Source: Phycisphaerae bacterium (lineage in GTDB: Bacteria; Planctomycetota; Phycisphaerae; UBA1845; UTPLA1). From it: a DNA stretch of 15,700 nt. The notes beneath the pieces are model-generated. The model worked only from the letters and a program-made list of their open reading frames with translations. It had not been told where the DNA came from and ran no database searches. Below are positions 7,001-12,678 of this stretch, piece after piece. Both the position numbers and the translations under genes were made by a program. Every line of letters begins with the position of its first letter. Position 1 is the stretch's first letter. The stretch spans positions 1-15,700 of the forward strand of contig JAFGQA010000042.1 of assembly GCA_016935885.1 (NCBI GenBank), given 5' to 3'.

Positions 7001-7130
7001 TGGCCCGGCCGGTCCGGCGGCGCCCAAGGGGGCGTCAGCGAAGGAAGGGCCCCAGGAGTCCACGACCGCCAGACTCCTGAAGGCCAAGAAGCGGGCGAAG
7101 CAGCGGCGGGATCAACAAGACCAGCCATAG
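4062..7130 (+). CDS. Membrane-anchored protein with tandem von Willebrand-like domains and a glutamine-amidotransferase-like region
   Basis: The product has 1022 residues. Two membrane helices open it (about 12-26 and 42-58). The first VWA domain carries an intact metal site (D76-Q-S-R-S80) and a later SDGNQN motif. A Rossmann-like segment starting near 317 (QTVLFIGTERDREDDQMLVDAL) and GGGLVMIGGDESFGAGGW near 391-408 match the glutamine-amidotransferase-like domain found in large bacterial VWA proteins. A second VWA-like domain begins at about 435 with MHSCEMP where DxSxS is expected, and ISDGD follows at 534-538. A third membrane helix lies near 858-878, followed by an Ala/Pro/Lys-rich tail of about 140 residues. 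The middle is probably periplasmic or extracytoplasmic. The MoxR ATPase gene lies 99 bp downstream, as is common for such VWA partners. ATG 4062 has no strong ribosome site. The substrate is unknown. Confidence 0.9.
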   Translation: MIAFLERFDRPACLWLVLLVALMWWFSRRSLAGIGPIRSRLCMIVRAVVVILLVLVMAGTHKILKNDNLCVLFLLDQSRSVPREVRRQAERFIATACQDMKPNDRASVLTFDGQTNIEQLPSRPGPDGGLHVPTPFADGKHPDRTNIAQGLRMAAACALDSTNNRVVILSDGNQNVGDLLEETKTARSNKITVDVVPLRYEHGAEVVNEQLRAPAYANPQERVPLRLILRSDRTTSGTILLYQRVGQEEELLDLDPSSGAYGISKTLKPGRNAFLVSVPIKSAVAHEFRSEFIPDDKTADVIAQNNVACAFTNIEGPQTVLFIGTERDREDDQMLVDALRKEEINVQCETAESVNLDTSVIQGFSAIVLSNVPADLLSAAQQQAMMTYVRDLGGGLVMIGGDESFGAGGWQGSVVEDIMPVKFDVDAVKQIPRGALCIVMHSCEMPQGNKWGIDVAVAALKTISRLDYFGVVGWSLIGTDWEVKMQLATNKDAIAQTIRKMQNGDMPDFQSSMQLAYTGLMGCKDAAQRHMIIISDGDAAPPSNKLLNDLVGARITCSTVTVFPHGGGVGTMKRIAEVTKGRYYLLSRPGDEKRLPRIFVKEARIVRRPLIRDEPFKPKVLPNLSDIMVGIDENDIPELKGYVVTTPRKVVDVEMPLATHKGDPLLAHWRCGFGRTVAFTSGRWKHWGADWPEWASFSKLWAQTMRWVMQQGTAADFDVSTTIEGDEGHVVIESVDDKQGYDSHGQFVARVVGPNGTADSLPIVQTGPGRYEARFKVGEMGTYLVNIQAQGKQEGGRPIAIRTGLTLAYSPEFKDLVVNEALLREVADETAGRVLAPEVDSKAVFAHNLPPTISRTPVWDLLLKIAVVVFLLDVAFRRIAIDPVKVWASARGYVASLAGRFGAGKRAEATLTDLKTVRDKVRADRTARGDGSVLAGTSEPTAAGLPQAEPGPAASTRFEAETKLKKPARDLAESLGGHQAGPAGPAAPKGASAKEGPQESTTARLLKAKKRAKQRRDQQDQP

Positions 7131-7166
7131 CACGTTTGTTATGATGGCGGCCGGAATGATTGAGCC

Positions 7167-7220
7167 GGCTCTCGGCTAACAGCTCTCAGCTAAGAGCTAA
7201 TAGCTAAGAGCCAATAGCTG
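7167..7220. repeat. Cluster of short AGCTA-type repeats before the MoxR gene
   Basis: The run contains GCTCTCGGCTAAC, AGCTCTCAGCTAAGAGC and TAATAGCTAAGAGCCAATAGC, which are variants of an 8-10 bp word, and GCTCTCAGCTAAGAGC is itself nearly palindromic. It ends exactly where the MoxR ribosome site (GGAG, 7220-7223) begins, so it lies in the leader of that gene. The related words at 3970-3994 flank the VWA gene on its other side. Confidence 0.6.
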
Positions 7221-7229
7221 GAGCACGAG

Positions 7230-8249
7230 ATGGCAATCCAAGTCGATCCCGCGATTCGGAAGGCGACGGATGAATTCCGAGCGAAGTTCAAGGCCGTCCG
7301 GGAGGAGATCGGCAAGGCCATTGTCGGGCACGACGAGATCGTGGAGGGCGTGTTGACATGCCTGTTCACGGGCGGCCACGCCTTGCTGGAGGGCGTGCCC
7401 GGCCTGGGCAAGACCTACCTGATCCGCTCGCTGTCCGAGTCGCTGAGCCTCAAGTTCTCGCGGATTCAGTTCACGCCCGACCTGATGCCCGCTGACATCA
7501 TCGGTACGAACATCATCCGAGAGGATCCAGATTCCGGCCGCCGGGGGTTCGAGTTTCAGCGGGGTCCGTTGTTCGCCCAGATCGTCCTTGCCGACGAGAT
7601 CAACCGTGCGACGCCGAAGACGCAGTCAGCCTTGCTCGAAGCCATGCAGGAGAAGACCATCACGGCCGCCGGCACGCGGTATCAGCTCGAGGCGCCGTTC
7701 TTTGTCATGGCTACGCAGAACCCCATTGAACAGGAGGGCACCTATCCGCTCCCGGAGGCGCAGGTAGACCGCTTCTTCTTCAAGCTGATCGTGCACTATT
7801 CCCAACGCGAGGAACTTCACACCATCCTTGACCGCACAACGACAGGGCACAAGCCGGACATCAAGGCCGTGATGTCCGGCGATCAGATCCTCGGCGCCCA
7901 GCGGCTGGTGCAGCGTGTCGTCATCGCCCCGCACGTCCAGGACTATGCCATCCGCTTGACGCTGGCCACGCACCCGGAGGGCGAGTTCGCCACCGAGCAG
8001 GCCAGCCGCTATGTCCGGTGGGGTGCTTCGCCGCGCGGCGCCCAGGCCGTGGTCCTGGCCGCGAAGGTCCAGGCATTGCTGGACGGGCGCTACAACGTCA
8101 GCTTCGACGATGTCCGCAAGATCTTCCTGCCGGCGATGCGCCACCGCGTCCTGCTAAACTTCGAGGCCCAGGCAGAAGGCATCGAACCGGACGTCGTCCT
8201 GCAAGATGTTCTCGACAAGATGCCCACGGCGGTGGAGAAAGTGGCATAA
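7230..8249 (+). CDS. MoxR-family AAA+ ATPase
   Basis: The 339-residue product has the full MoxR/AAA+ set. Walker A is GVPGLGKT (55-62) and Walker B is IVLADEINR with D122-E123. Sensor 1 is ATQNP (161-165), and the arginine-containing motif is YPLPEAQVDRF with R181. The length is normal for the family. ATG 7230 is supported by GGAG 6 nt upstream. MoxR proteins use ATP to remodel or help assemble partner complexes and typically work with VWA-domain proteins. Here the VWA gene lies just upstream, so it is the likely partner. Many MoxR loci also have a DUF58 gene next, but none is seen here; instead a secreted protein follows after 131 bp. A cytoplasmic location is expected. The gene may share a transcript with the VWA gene, as no terminator was found between them. 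Confidence 0.96.
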   Translation: MAIQVDPAIRKATDEFRAKFKAVREEIGKAIVGHDEIVEGVLTCLFTGGHALLEGVPGLGKTYLIRSLSESLSLKFSRIQFTPDLMPADIIGTNIIREDPDSGRRGFEFQRGPLFAQIVLADEINRATPKTQSALLEAMQEKTITAAGTRYQLEAPFFVMATQNPIEQEGTYPLPEAQVDRFFFKLIVHYSQREELHTILDRTTTGHKPDIKAVMSGDQILGAQRLVQRVVIAPHVQDYAIRLTLATHPEGEFATEQASRYVRWGASPRGAQAVVLAAKVQALLDGRYNVSFDDVRKIFLPAMRHRVLLNFEAQAEGIEPDVVLQDVLDKMPTAVEKVA

Positions 8250-8367
8250 CGTTGCCGGACTGGCCGGCGAAGGCAGTGGTGACGCGAGCGTCGGCGCCTG
8301 CACTACAGCTTCGAGACTGTGCCCTATCCATCGGGACGACGTTATACTGTTCGTCAACCTGCGAATC

Positions 8368-8372
8368 GGAGG
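8368..8372 (+). promoter_or_regulatory. Ribosome binding site that sets the ATG at 8381
   Basis: GGAGG lies 8 nt before ATG 8381. The longer open frame that reaches back to 8018 overlaps the MoxR gene and has no such support. A TATACT hexamer at 8343-8348 resembles a -10 box, but no convincing -35 box was found. Confidence 0.6.
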
Positions 8373-8380
8373 TATCTATC

Positions 8381-9076
8381 ATGGCATCGGCACGAGCGAG
8401 CAGGCGAGTTCCGCGGTCCTGGGCGCTGGTTGGCGTGGTCCTGGTCGTTGGCGTGACTGCAATCCTTCACGCCCAGTCGGATCTTGACCCGCGCCTGCCA
8501 ACAACGCAGCCGGCAGCCAGCCAGCCGGGCCCGGCGGGCCTCCAAGGGCCCGCGACGACGCAACCCACGTCTACGGAGCGGAAGGACGAGCCCGCCGCTG
8601 TGGGAGACAAGGGCCGCGACGCCGATCCGGAGCCGCGCCGGGAGCCTTCGCCGACCGAGATCCTGGAGGAGCTTACCAAGCAGAGCAATGCCAGGAGGCG
8701 TCCGCTTGTCCGCCCGATCACGCCGGGCGGGACCGAGCGCACGACGGTCTCCGCGGACACGATTCCAAGCGACGCCATCCGCGCCCCGAGGCCGAAGCTC
8801 CTGCCTGACGGTTATCGTCTCGTCGATCGCCCCGGCCGGTTGACCCGCGAGGGCGACTACTGGGTATTCTCCTTCGAGAGCCGGGGGAAGGGCGCGCCGG
8901 AGTTGCCGATTCGATTGCTGCCAAACCGCCTGCTCGAGGACATGGAGAGGTTCTCCGATGGCGGGACGAAGCCGGTCGTCTTCGTCATCAGCGGCGAGGT
9001 GACCGAGTACCACAATGTGAACTACCTGCTCCTCCAGAAGCTGCTCACGCGACCGGACCTGGGCAACCTCGAATAG
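8381..9076 (+). CDS. Secreted or membrane-anchored protein of unknown function
   Basis: The 231-residue product starts with a basic N-terminus and one hydrophobic segment (WALVGVVLVVGVTAILHA, about 14-31), which is either a cleavable signal peptide or an anchor. A disordered Pro/Thr/Gln-rich stretch follows (about 35-95). The C-terminal 95 residues look folded: LLPDGYRLVDRPGRLTREGDYWVFSFES, then LPNRLLEDMERF, then VFVISGEVTEYHNVNYLLLQKLL. I associate this C-terminal pattern with conserved planctomycete proteins of unknown function, and its predicted strands would suit a small beta-rich domain. GGAGG 8 nt upstream fixes ATG 8381. It lies after the MoxR gene, but a 131-bp gap leaves operon membership open. 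No enzyme motif was seen. Confidence 0.8.
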   Translation: MASARASRRVPRSWALVGVVLVVGVTAILHAQSDLDPRLPTTQPAASQPGPAGLQGPATTQPTSTERKDEPAAVGDKGRDADPEPRREPSPTEILEELTKQSNARRRPLVRPITPGGTERTTVSADTIPSDAIRAPRPKLLPDGYRLVDRPGRLTREGDYWVFSFESRGKGAPELPIRLLPNRLLEDMERFSDGGTKPVVFVISGEVTEYHNVNYLLLQKLLTRPDLGNLE

Positions 9077-9116
9077 GGTCCGTGACAGTTCCGGCGGCAT
9101 CCGATGATGCGTGCCA

Positions 9117-9224
9117 CGCACGGGCGGCTTGCCGGCCCGTGCGGCTTCTGCGGCGGGCGCATGGGGCATCCACACTGGCAGGCAAGCTGCCAGTGGCACC
9201 GGTACTACAGTTTTGCCACGGGCT
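9117..9224. repeat. Two palindromes and a partial copy of the 96-bp REP-like element
   Basis: CGCACGGGC (9117-9125) pairs with GCCCGTGCG (9135-9143). CACTGGCAG (9173-9181) pairs with CTGCCAGTG (9187-9195). Bases 9199-9224 match 10436-10461 of the priA copy at 24 of 26 positions, including the end CCACGGGCT. The first hairpin lies about 40 bp after the stop of the secreted-protein gene, but no T-tract follows. The block ends 10 bp before the ribosome site of the next gene. Confidence 0.7.
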
Positions 9225-9234
9225 GATGGACCGC

Positions 9235-9242
9235 GAGGGAGG
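9235..9242 (+). promoter_or_regulatory. Ribosome binding site that sets the ATG at 9247
   Basis: GAGGGAGG ends 4 nt before ATG 9247. It decides the start against the in-frame extension to 9082, which would be made of repeat DNA. Confidence 0.65.
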
Positions 9243-9246
9243 TTTC

Positions 9247-9558
9247 ATGTCTGTCTTGGCTGAATTCTCGATGTCGCCGTTGGGCAAGGGGGAATCGGTT
9301 TCCGAGTATGTGTCGCGGAGCCTGGAGATTGTCGCCGACAGCGGCGTGCCATATCGGCTGGGGCCGATGGGGACGTGTCTGGAGGGCGACTGGGATGAGG
9401 TCTTCGGCGTCATCAAGAAGTGCTACGAGCGGATGGCGCAGGACTGCCGCCGCGTGAGCTGCTCGATCAAGCTGGACATCCGAGAAGGCCACGACGGCCG
9501 GTTGACGAGCAAGATCGAGAAGATCGAAGACGTGCTGGGGCGGGAGCTGCGGCAGTGA
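9247..9558 (+). CDS. MTH1187-type thiamine-binding protein (DUF77/UPF0045)
   Basis: The 103-residue product is the normal length for this small family. It shows the family's N-terminal strand with a serine-proline turn (LAEFSMSPLGKGESVSEYVSRSL), the segment SGVPYRLGPMGTCLEGDWDEVFGVIKKCYE and the closing strand SCSIKLDIREG. Members form ferredoxin-like oligomers that bind thiamine or related ligands, and the physiological role is not settled. The strong GAGGGAGG site supports ATG 9247 and excludes the longer frame from 9082. It appears to be a single-gene unit between repeat blocks, and nothing nearby points to thiamine synthesis or transport. Confidence 0.9.
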   Translation: MSVLAEFSMSPLGKGESVSEYVSRSLEIVADSGVPYRLGPMGTCLEGDWDEVFGVIKKCYERMAQDCRRVSCSIKLDIREGHDGRLTSKIEKIEDVLGRELRQ

Positions 9559-9739
9559 ATGACGTCTCCGCTTCACGAGCAACCTCCTTGCCCGCAAAAC
9601 GGGCGTACGTGATCGGCGTTCAAACGGGCGGCATGGGTAAGGCGTCTCGCAGGAATAAGATGACCGATTGTGGCGCTTGGCTGGCCTGGCGGCTTGCCGT
9701 TTGGCGGATCAACCGTTCAAGTTGTTTCTTCGCGACCCC

Positions 9740-9814
9740 TAACGAACGACGCGCCCCACATGGGCGGGTCGTTCATTACCCGTGAGAACAGGCTGGAATG
9801 GATACCCACGGGTA
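9740..9814 (-). repeat. Reverse copy of the core of the 2813-2940 element
   Basis: The reverse complement of 9740-9814 matches 2854-2928 at 69 of 75 positions. The outer inverted-repeat arm next to it (TTACCCGTGCCACCC in the first copy) is not recognisable at 9725-9740, so this copy is partial. It sits about 40 bp before priA. The whole 9559-9853 gap holds no other gene or signal that I could support. Confidence 0.75.
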
Positions 9815-9853
9815 GACATCGCAGACTGAGCGCGACTTGAGTTACGTGACATC

Positions 9854-12385
9854 ATGGCCAAGCACAGAACGGACCGCGCGACCCCCTCGCTCATCGACCC
9901 GCCCGAACTCCGCACGGCCGGCGTTGCCACGGTCGCCCTGCTCAGGCCCCTCGACAAGCCGTATAGCTATCGCATCCCCGCTGAAATCGAATCGGCCGTT
10001 TCCCCCGGCGTGCGCGTGACCGTGCCGTTCGGCCGCAACGACCGCCCAACCACGGCTTTCTGCTTGTCCGTCAGCGAGCAGCCTTGGGACTCGACGCTGA
10101 AGCCGATCCTGTCTGCCGTGGACGCGTCGCCGTTGCTGAATGACAAGTTGCTCGAACTCGGGCGATGGATCGCCCGCTACTACGCCGCGCCGCTCGGCCG
10201 CACGTTGGACCTGATGGTCCCAGCCGCCGCCAAGCGCCACGCCGGTTGGAAGAAGGTTCGGTATGCGACACTCGTGGCCGACGGACCACAGGAGAGCCGC
10301 GGGCCTCAGCCAGAGCGGCCTTCGAACCACCAAGCCGGCGACAAGCCGGCGGCCGAGGACCTATCAGCCCGTGGCAAAAGGGAGAACGCCGGTTCGGAGA
10401 CGCCGTTCCAGACCGTGGAAACCACCGGCGAGACGCCGGTGCCACAGTTTTGCCACGGGCTGCTATCGCAGCACTGCGGAACCGGCGTCCCGCCTGTGCC
10501 CTCACCGCCGAGACGGCGGTGCCAAAAGGACGGCGGTGCCGCAGGAGATCGTGGGATAGGCGCCAAACAGGCTGCCGTGCTCGCCGCGCTGCGCGATGCC
10601 GGCGGGACGTGCAAAGTAGACGAGTGTGCGAAAGCCGCCGGCTGCGGGCCTGGCGTCATCAGGACGTTGCAGGCCAGTGGTTTCATCACGATCGAGACGC
10701 GCGACGAGCCCATTCCCCCAGGCGACAGCGGCGTCGATCGACATGAGCCCGATTTCGAGCTCAACGCCGACCAGCGAGCGGCCATCGACCAACTCGCCAC
10801 CGAGATCGCCGCCAGACGGTTTTCCGTCCAGGTCCTTTACGGCGTCACCGGCAGCGGCAAGACCGAGTGCTATGTCGCCGCCATGCGCCGGGCGATTGCC
10901 GACGGCCGGCAAGCCATCCTGCTCGTCCCGGAAATCGCCCTGACCACGCAGACCGTCCGTCGCTTGCAGGCCCGATTCGACCGCGTGGCGACCGTGCACA
11001 GCGGCCTGACCGGCGTCGAACGATCCCGCACCTGGGCCGCTATTGCCTCTGGCGACATCTCCGTCGTCATAGGCACGCGGAGCGCCGTCTTCGCCCCCTG
11101 CGCAGACCTTGGCGTCATCATCGTCGACGAGGAGGCCGAATCGAGCTACAAGAACCTCGCCGCGCCGCGATACCACACGCGCGATATCGCCATCAAGCGG
11201 GGGCACTTGGAAGACATCCCGGTTGTGCTCGGTTCGGCCACGCCGTCGCTGGAAACCTGGAAGAACGTCCAGCAACGGGAGCACTATCACCTGCTACGCC
11301 TGCCACATCGCGTTCGAGGCTTGGCCATGCCCACGATGCACCTCGTGGACATGCGTGTCGAACACAAGGCCCGGCGCGGTGTCCACCTGCTGTCCCGCGC
11401 AATGGAGTGGCACCTTGAGCGCGTCCTCGACCGCGGCGAACAGGCAGTCCTGCTGCTCAACCGCCGGGGCTACGCCAACTTCCTGCACTGTCCACGGTGT
11501 CAAACCGTGGTCACCTGCCCGCACTGTAGTGTCCACATGGTCTTCCATGCCACGACGGGATTGGCCCACTGTCATTACTGCCACGCCCGCCTGGCCGTGC
11601 CGAACAAATGCCAAATGGCCGGCTGCGGTGGCAACCTCGTCCGCTTCGGCATCGGCACACAGCGCGTCGAGGCCGAGATCCGCGAGAAGTTCCCGGCGGC
11701 CCGGCTCCGCCGCGTCGACTCGGACGTCATGCAGCGCGCTGCCGACTACGCCGACGTGCTGGGCGCGTTCGAGCGCAAGGAATTCGACATCCTCGTCGGC
11801 ACGCAGATGATCGCGAAGGGCCTGGACTTTCCGTTCGTGTCATTCGTCGGCGTGGTCAGTGCTGACACGGCGCTGGCACTCGACGACTTCCGCTCCGAGG
11901 AGCGGACCTTCCAGCTCGTGTTGCAGGTTGCCGGCCGAAGCGGTCGCGGCGACGTTGGCGGCCACGTCGTTGTGCAGACGTTTGCAGCCGATACGGCCCC
12001 CATTCGGCACGCGGTCGCCGGCGACTACGAGGGCTTCGCGAAGACGGAACTCGCCAACCGCCGCCGGGCCAAGCTCCCGCCATACACCCGCATGGTCCGC
12101 ATCGTCCTGTCGGACCCGAGGATGACCCGGCTGCGAGACGCCGCCGCGAAGCTGGCCCGAGCCATCCAAGACGCCCTGCGAAAGCGCGGCATCCAGGCCA
12201 CGGTCTTCGGCCCCCATCCCGCAGCCATTGCCCGTCTGAAAGACATGTACCGCTACGACATCCTCCTTGTTTTTCCCGCGCCCGCCGACCTTCTGTCGGC
12301 GATCGACCTCTTCAAGTCCGAAGGCACTTTGAAGACCGGCGCAAGAAGCCTGACCGTTGATGTGGACCCCGTGTCCTTGCAGTAG
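9854..12385 (+). CDS. priA: Primosomal replication-restart helicase PriA with repeat-derived insertion
   Basis: The 843-residue product is longer than the usual 730-750. The N-terminal DNA-binding domain includes ATVALLRPLDKPYSYRIP and PGVRVTVPFGRN, and the winged helix follows an insert (about residues 144-229). Helicase motifs are Walker A GVTGSGKT (330-337), DEEAES (425-430), GSATPSLETW and the C-terminal GTQMIAKGLDFPFV plus QVAGRSGRG. Eight zinc-binding cysteines lie at 546, 549, 555, 558, 573, 576, 586 and 591. PriA unwinds forks after collapse and recruits the primosome. The insert is made of palindromic repeat copies (10291-10316, 10366-10461 and more to about 10540), all read in frame between domains, so activity may survive. 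ATG 9854 has no clear ribosome site and gives about 20 residues before the usual start of homology. Confidence 0.96.
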   Translation: MAKHRTDRATPSLIDPPELRTAGVATVALLRPLDKPYSYRIPAEIESAVSPGVRVTVPFGRNDRPTTAFCLSVSEQPWDSTLKPILSAVDASPLLNDKLLELGRWIARYYAAPLGRTLDLMVPAAAKRHAGWKKVRYATLVADGPQESRGPQPERPSNHQAGDKPAAEDLSARGKRENAGSETPFQTVETTGETPVPQFCHGLLSQHCGTGVPPVPSPPRRRCQKDGGAAGDRGIGAKQAAVLAALRDAGGTCKVDECAKAAGCGPGVIRTLQASGFITIETRDEPIPPGDSGVDRHEPDFELNADQRAAIDQLATEIAARRFSVQVLYGVTGSGKTECYVAAMRRAIADGRQAILLVPEIALTTQTVRRLQARFDRVATVHSGLTGVERSRTWAAIASGDISVVIGTRSAVFAPCADLGVIIVDEEAESSYKNLAAPRYHTRDIAIKRGHLEDIPVVLGSATPSLETWKNVQQREHYHLLRLPHRVRGLAMPTMHLVDMRVEHKARRGVHLLSRAMEWHLERVLDRGEQAVLLLNRRGYANFLHCPRCQTVVTCPHCSVHMVFHATTGLAHCHYCHARLAVPNKCQMAGCGGNLVRFGIGTQRVEAEIREKFPAARLRRVDSDVMQRAADYADVLGAFERKEFDILVGTQMIAKGLDFPFVSFVGVVSADTALALDDFRSEERTFQLVLQVAGRSGRGDVGGHVVVQTFAADTAPIRHAVAGDYEGFAKTELANRRRAKLPPYTRMVRIVLSDPRMTRLRDAAAKLARAIQDALRKRGIQATVFGPHPAAIARLKDMYRYDILLVFPAPADLLSAIDLFKSEGTLKTGARSLTVDVDPVSLQ
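10291..10540. repeat. Block of palindromic repeats inside priA, kept in frame
   Basis: Three repeat copies occur in order. The first is a reverse CACGGGCT-type unit at 10291-10316. The second is the 96-bp element at 10366-10461, with AGCCCGTGG/CCACGGGCT ends and a CACCGGCG-AGA-CGCCGGTG hairpin at 10423-10441. The third is a stretch with ACCGCCG (10504-10510) pairing with CGGCGGT (10514-10520). The translated segment is rich in Pro, Gly, Thr and Arg and includes TGETPVPQFCHG and GTGVPPVP. It carries no stop codon and shifts no frame. Confidence 0.85.
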
Positions 12386-12576
12386 CATGGCTTTCGGCGG
12401 GCTTCGTTGCCGCCGCGTCGCTGGCACGTTGATGCTTCCGTTCGATTCTGGTACGTTCTGCGCTCGCCGTCGCGGCCGGGCTGAGATCACCACCGCGGCT
12501 TTGTGCGTTTGGCGGTGGCGTGCGACGGCGGGGGTTGTGGCACGGGCTTTGAGAGGACTTGTCGACCGTACCGTGT

Positions 12577-12626
12577 AAGGTGACTCGTCATTGCATACAG
12601 GAGCCCCCGACCAAGGTCGGGGGCTC
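12577..12626. repeat. Second copy of the AAGGT(A/G)ACTCGTCAT repeat, with a 12-bp perfect stem
   Basis: GAGCCCCCGACC (12601-12612) and GGTCGGGGGCTC (12615-12626) are perfect inverted repeats with an AA centre. The preceding AAGGTGACTCGTCATTG matches 2649-2665 at 15 of 17 positions. It lies between priA and preT. The hairpin could end transcription, but no T-run follows, so a repeat element is the better reading. Nothing else was seen in the 12386-12678 gap. Confidence 0.7.
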
Positions 12627-12666
12627 TTGGGACTCCAACAGGACGACCTTGCGCTGTTGTAGGGTC

Positions 12667-12672
12667 AGGGGA
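12667..12672 (+). promoter_or_regulatory. Ribosome binding site that sets the PreT start at 12679
   Basis: AGGGGA lies 6 nt before ATG 12679. The frame is open back to 12559, but that part runs through the 12577-12626 repeat and has no homology to the PreT N-terminus. Confidence 0.65.
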
Positions 12673-12678
12673 ACCGCA

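Noticed and set aside
8343..8348. TATACT as a promoter -10 box before the secreted-protein gene
   Set aside because: No -35 hexamer lies at a suitable distance, so it is mentioned only as a weak possibility.
9117..9143. Rho-independent terminator after the secreted-protein gene
   Set aside because: The stem is good but no run of T follows, and the sequence belongs to a repeat family found in other places.
12601..12626. Rho-independent terminator between priA and preT
   Set aside because: It is followed by TTGGGACTCC rather than a T-tract, and a related copy occurs at 2675-2692.
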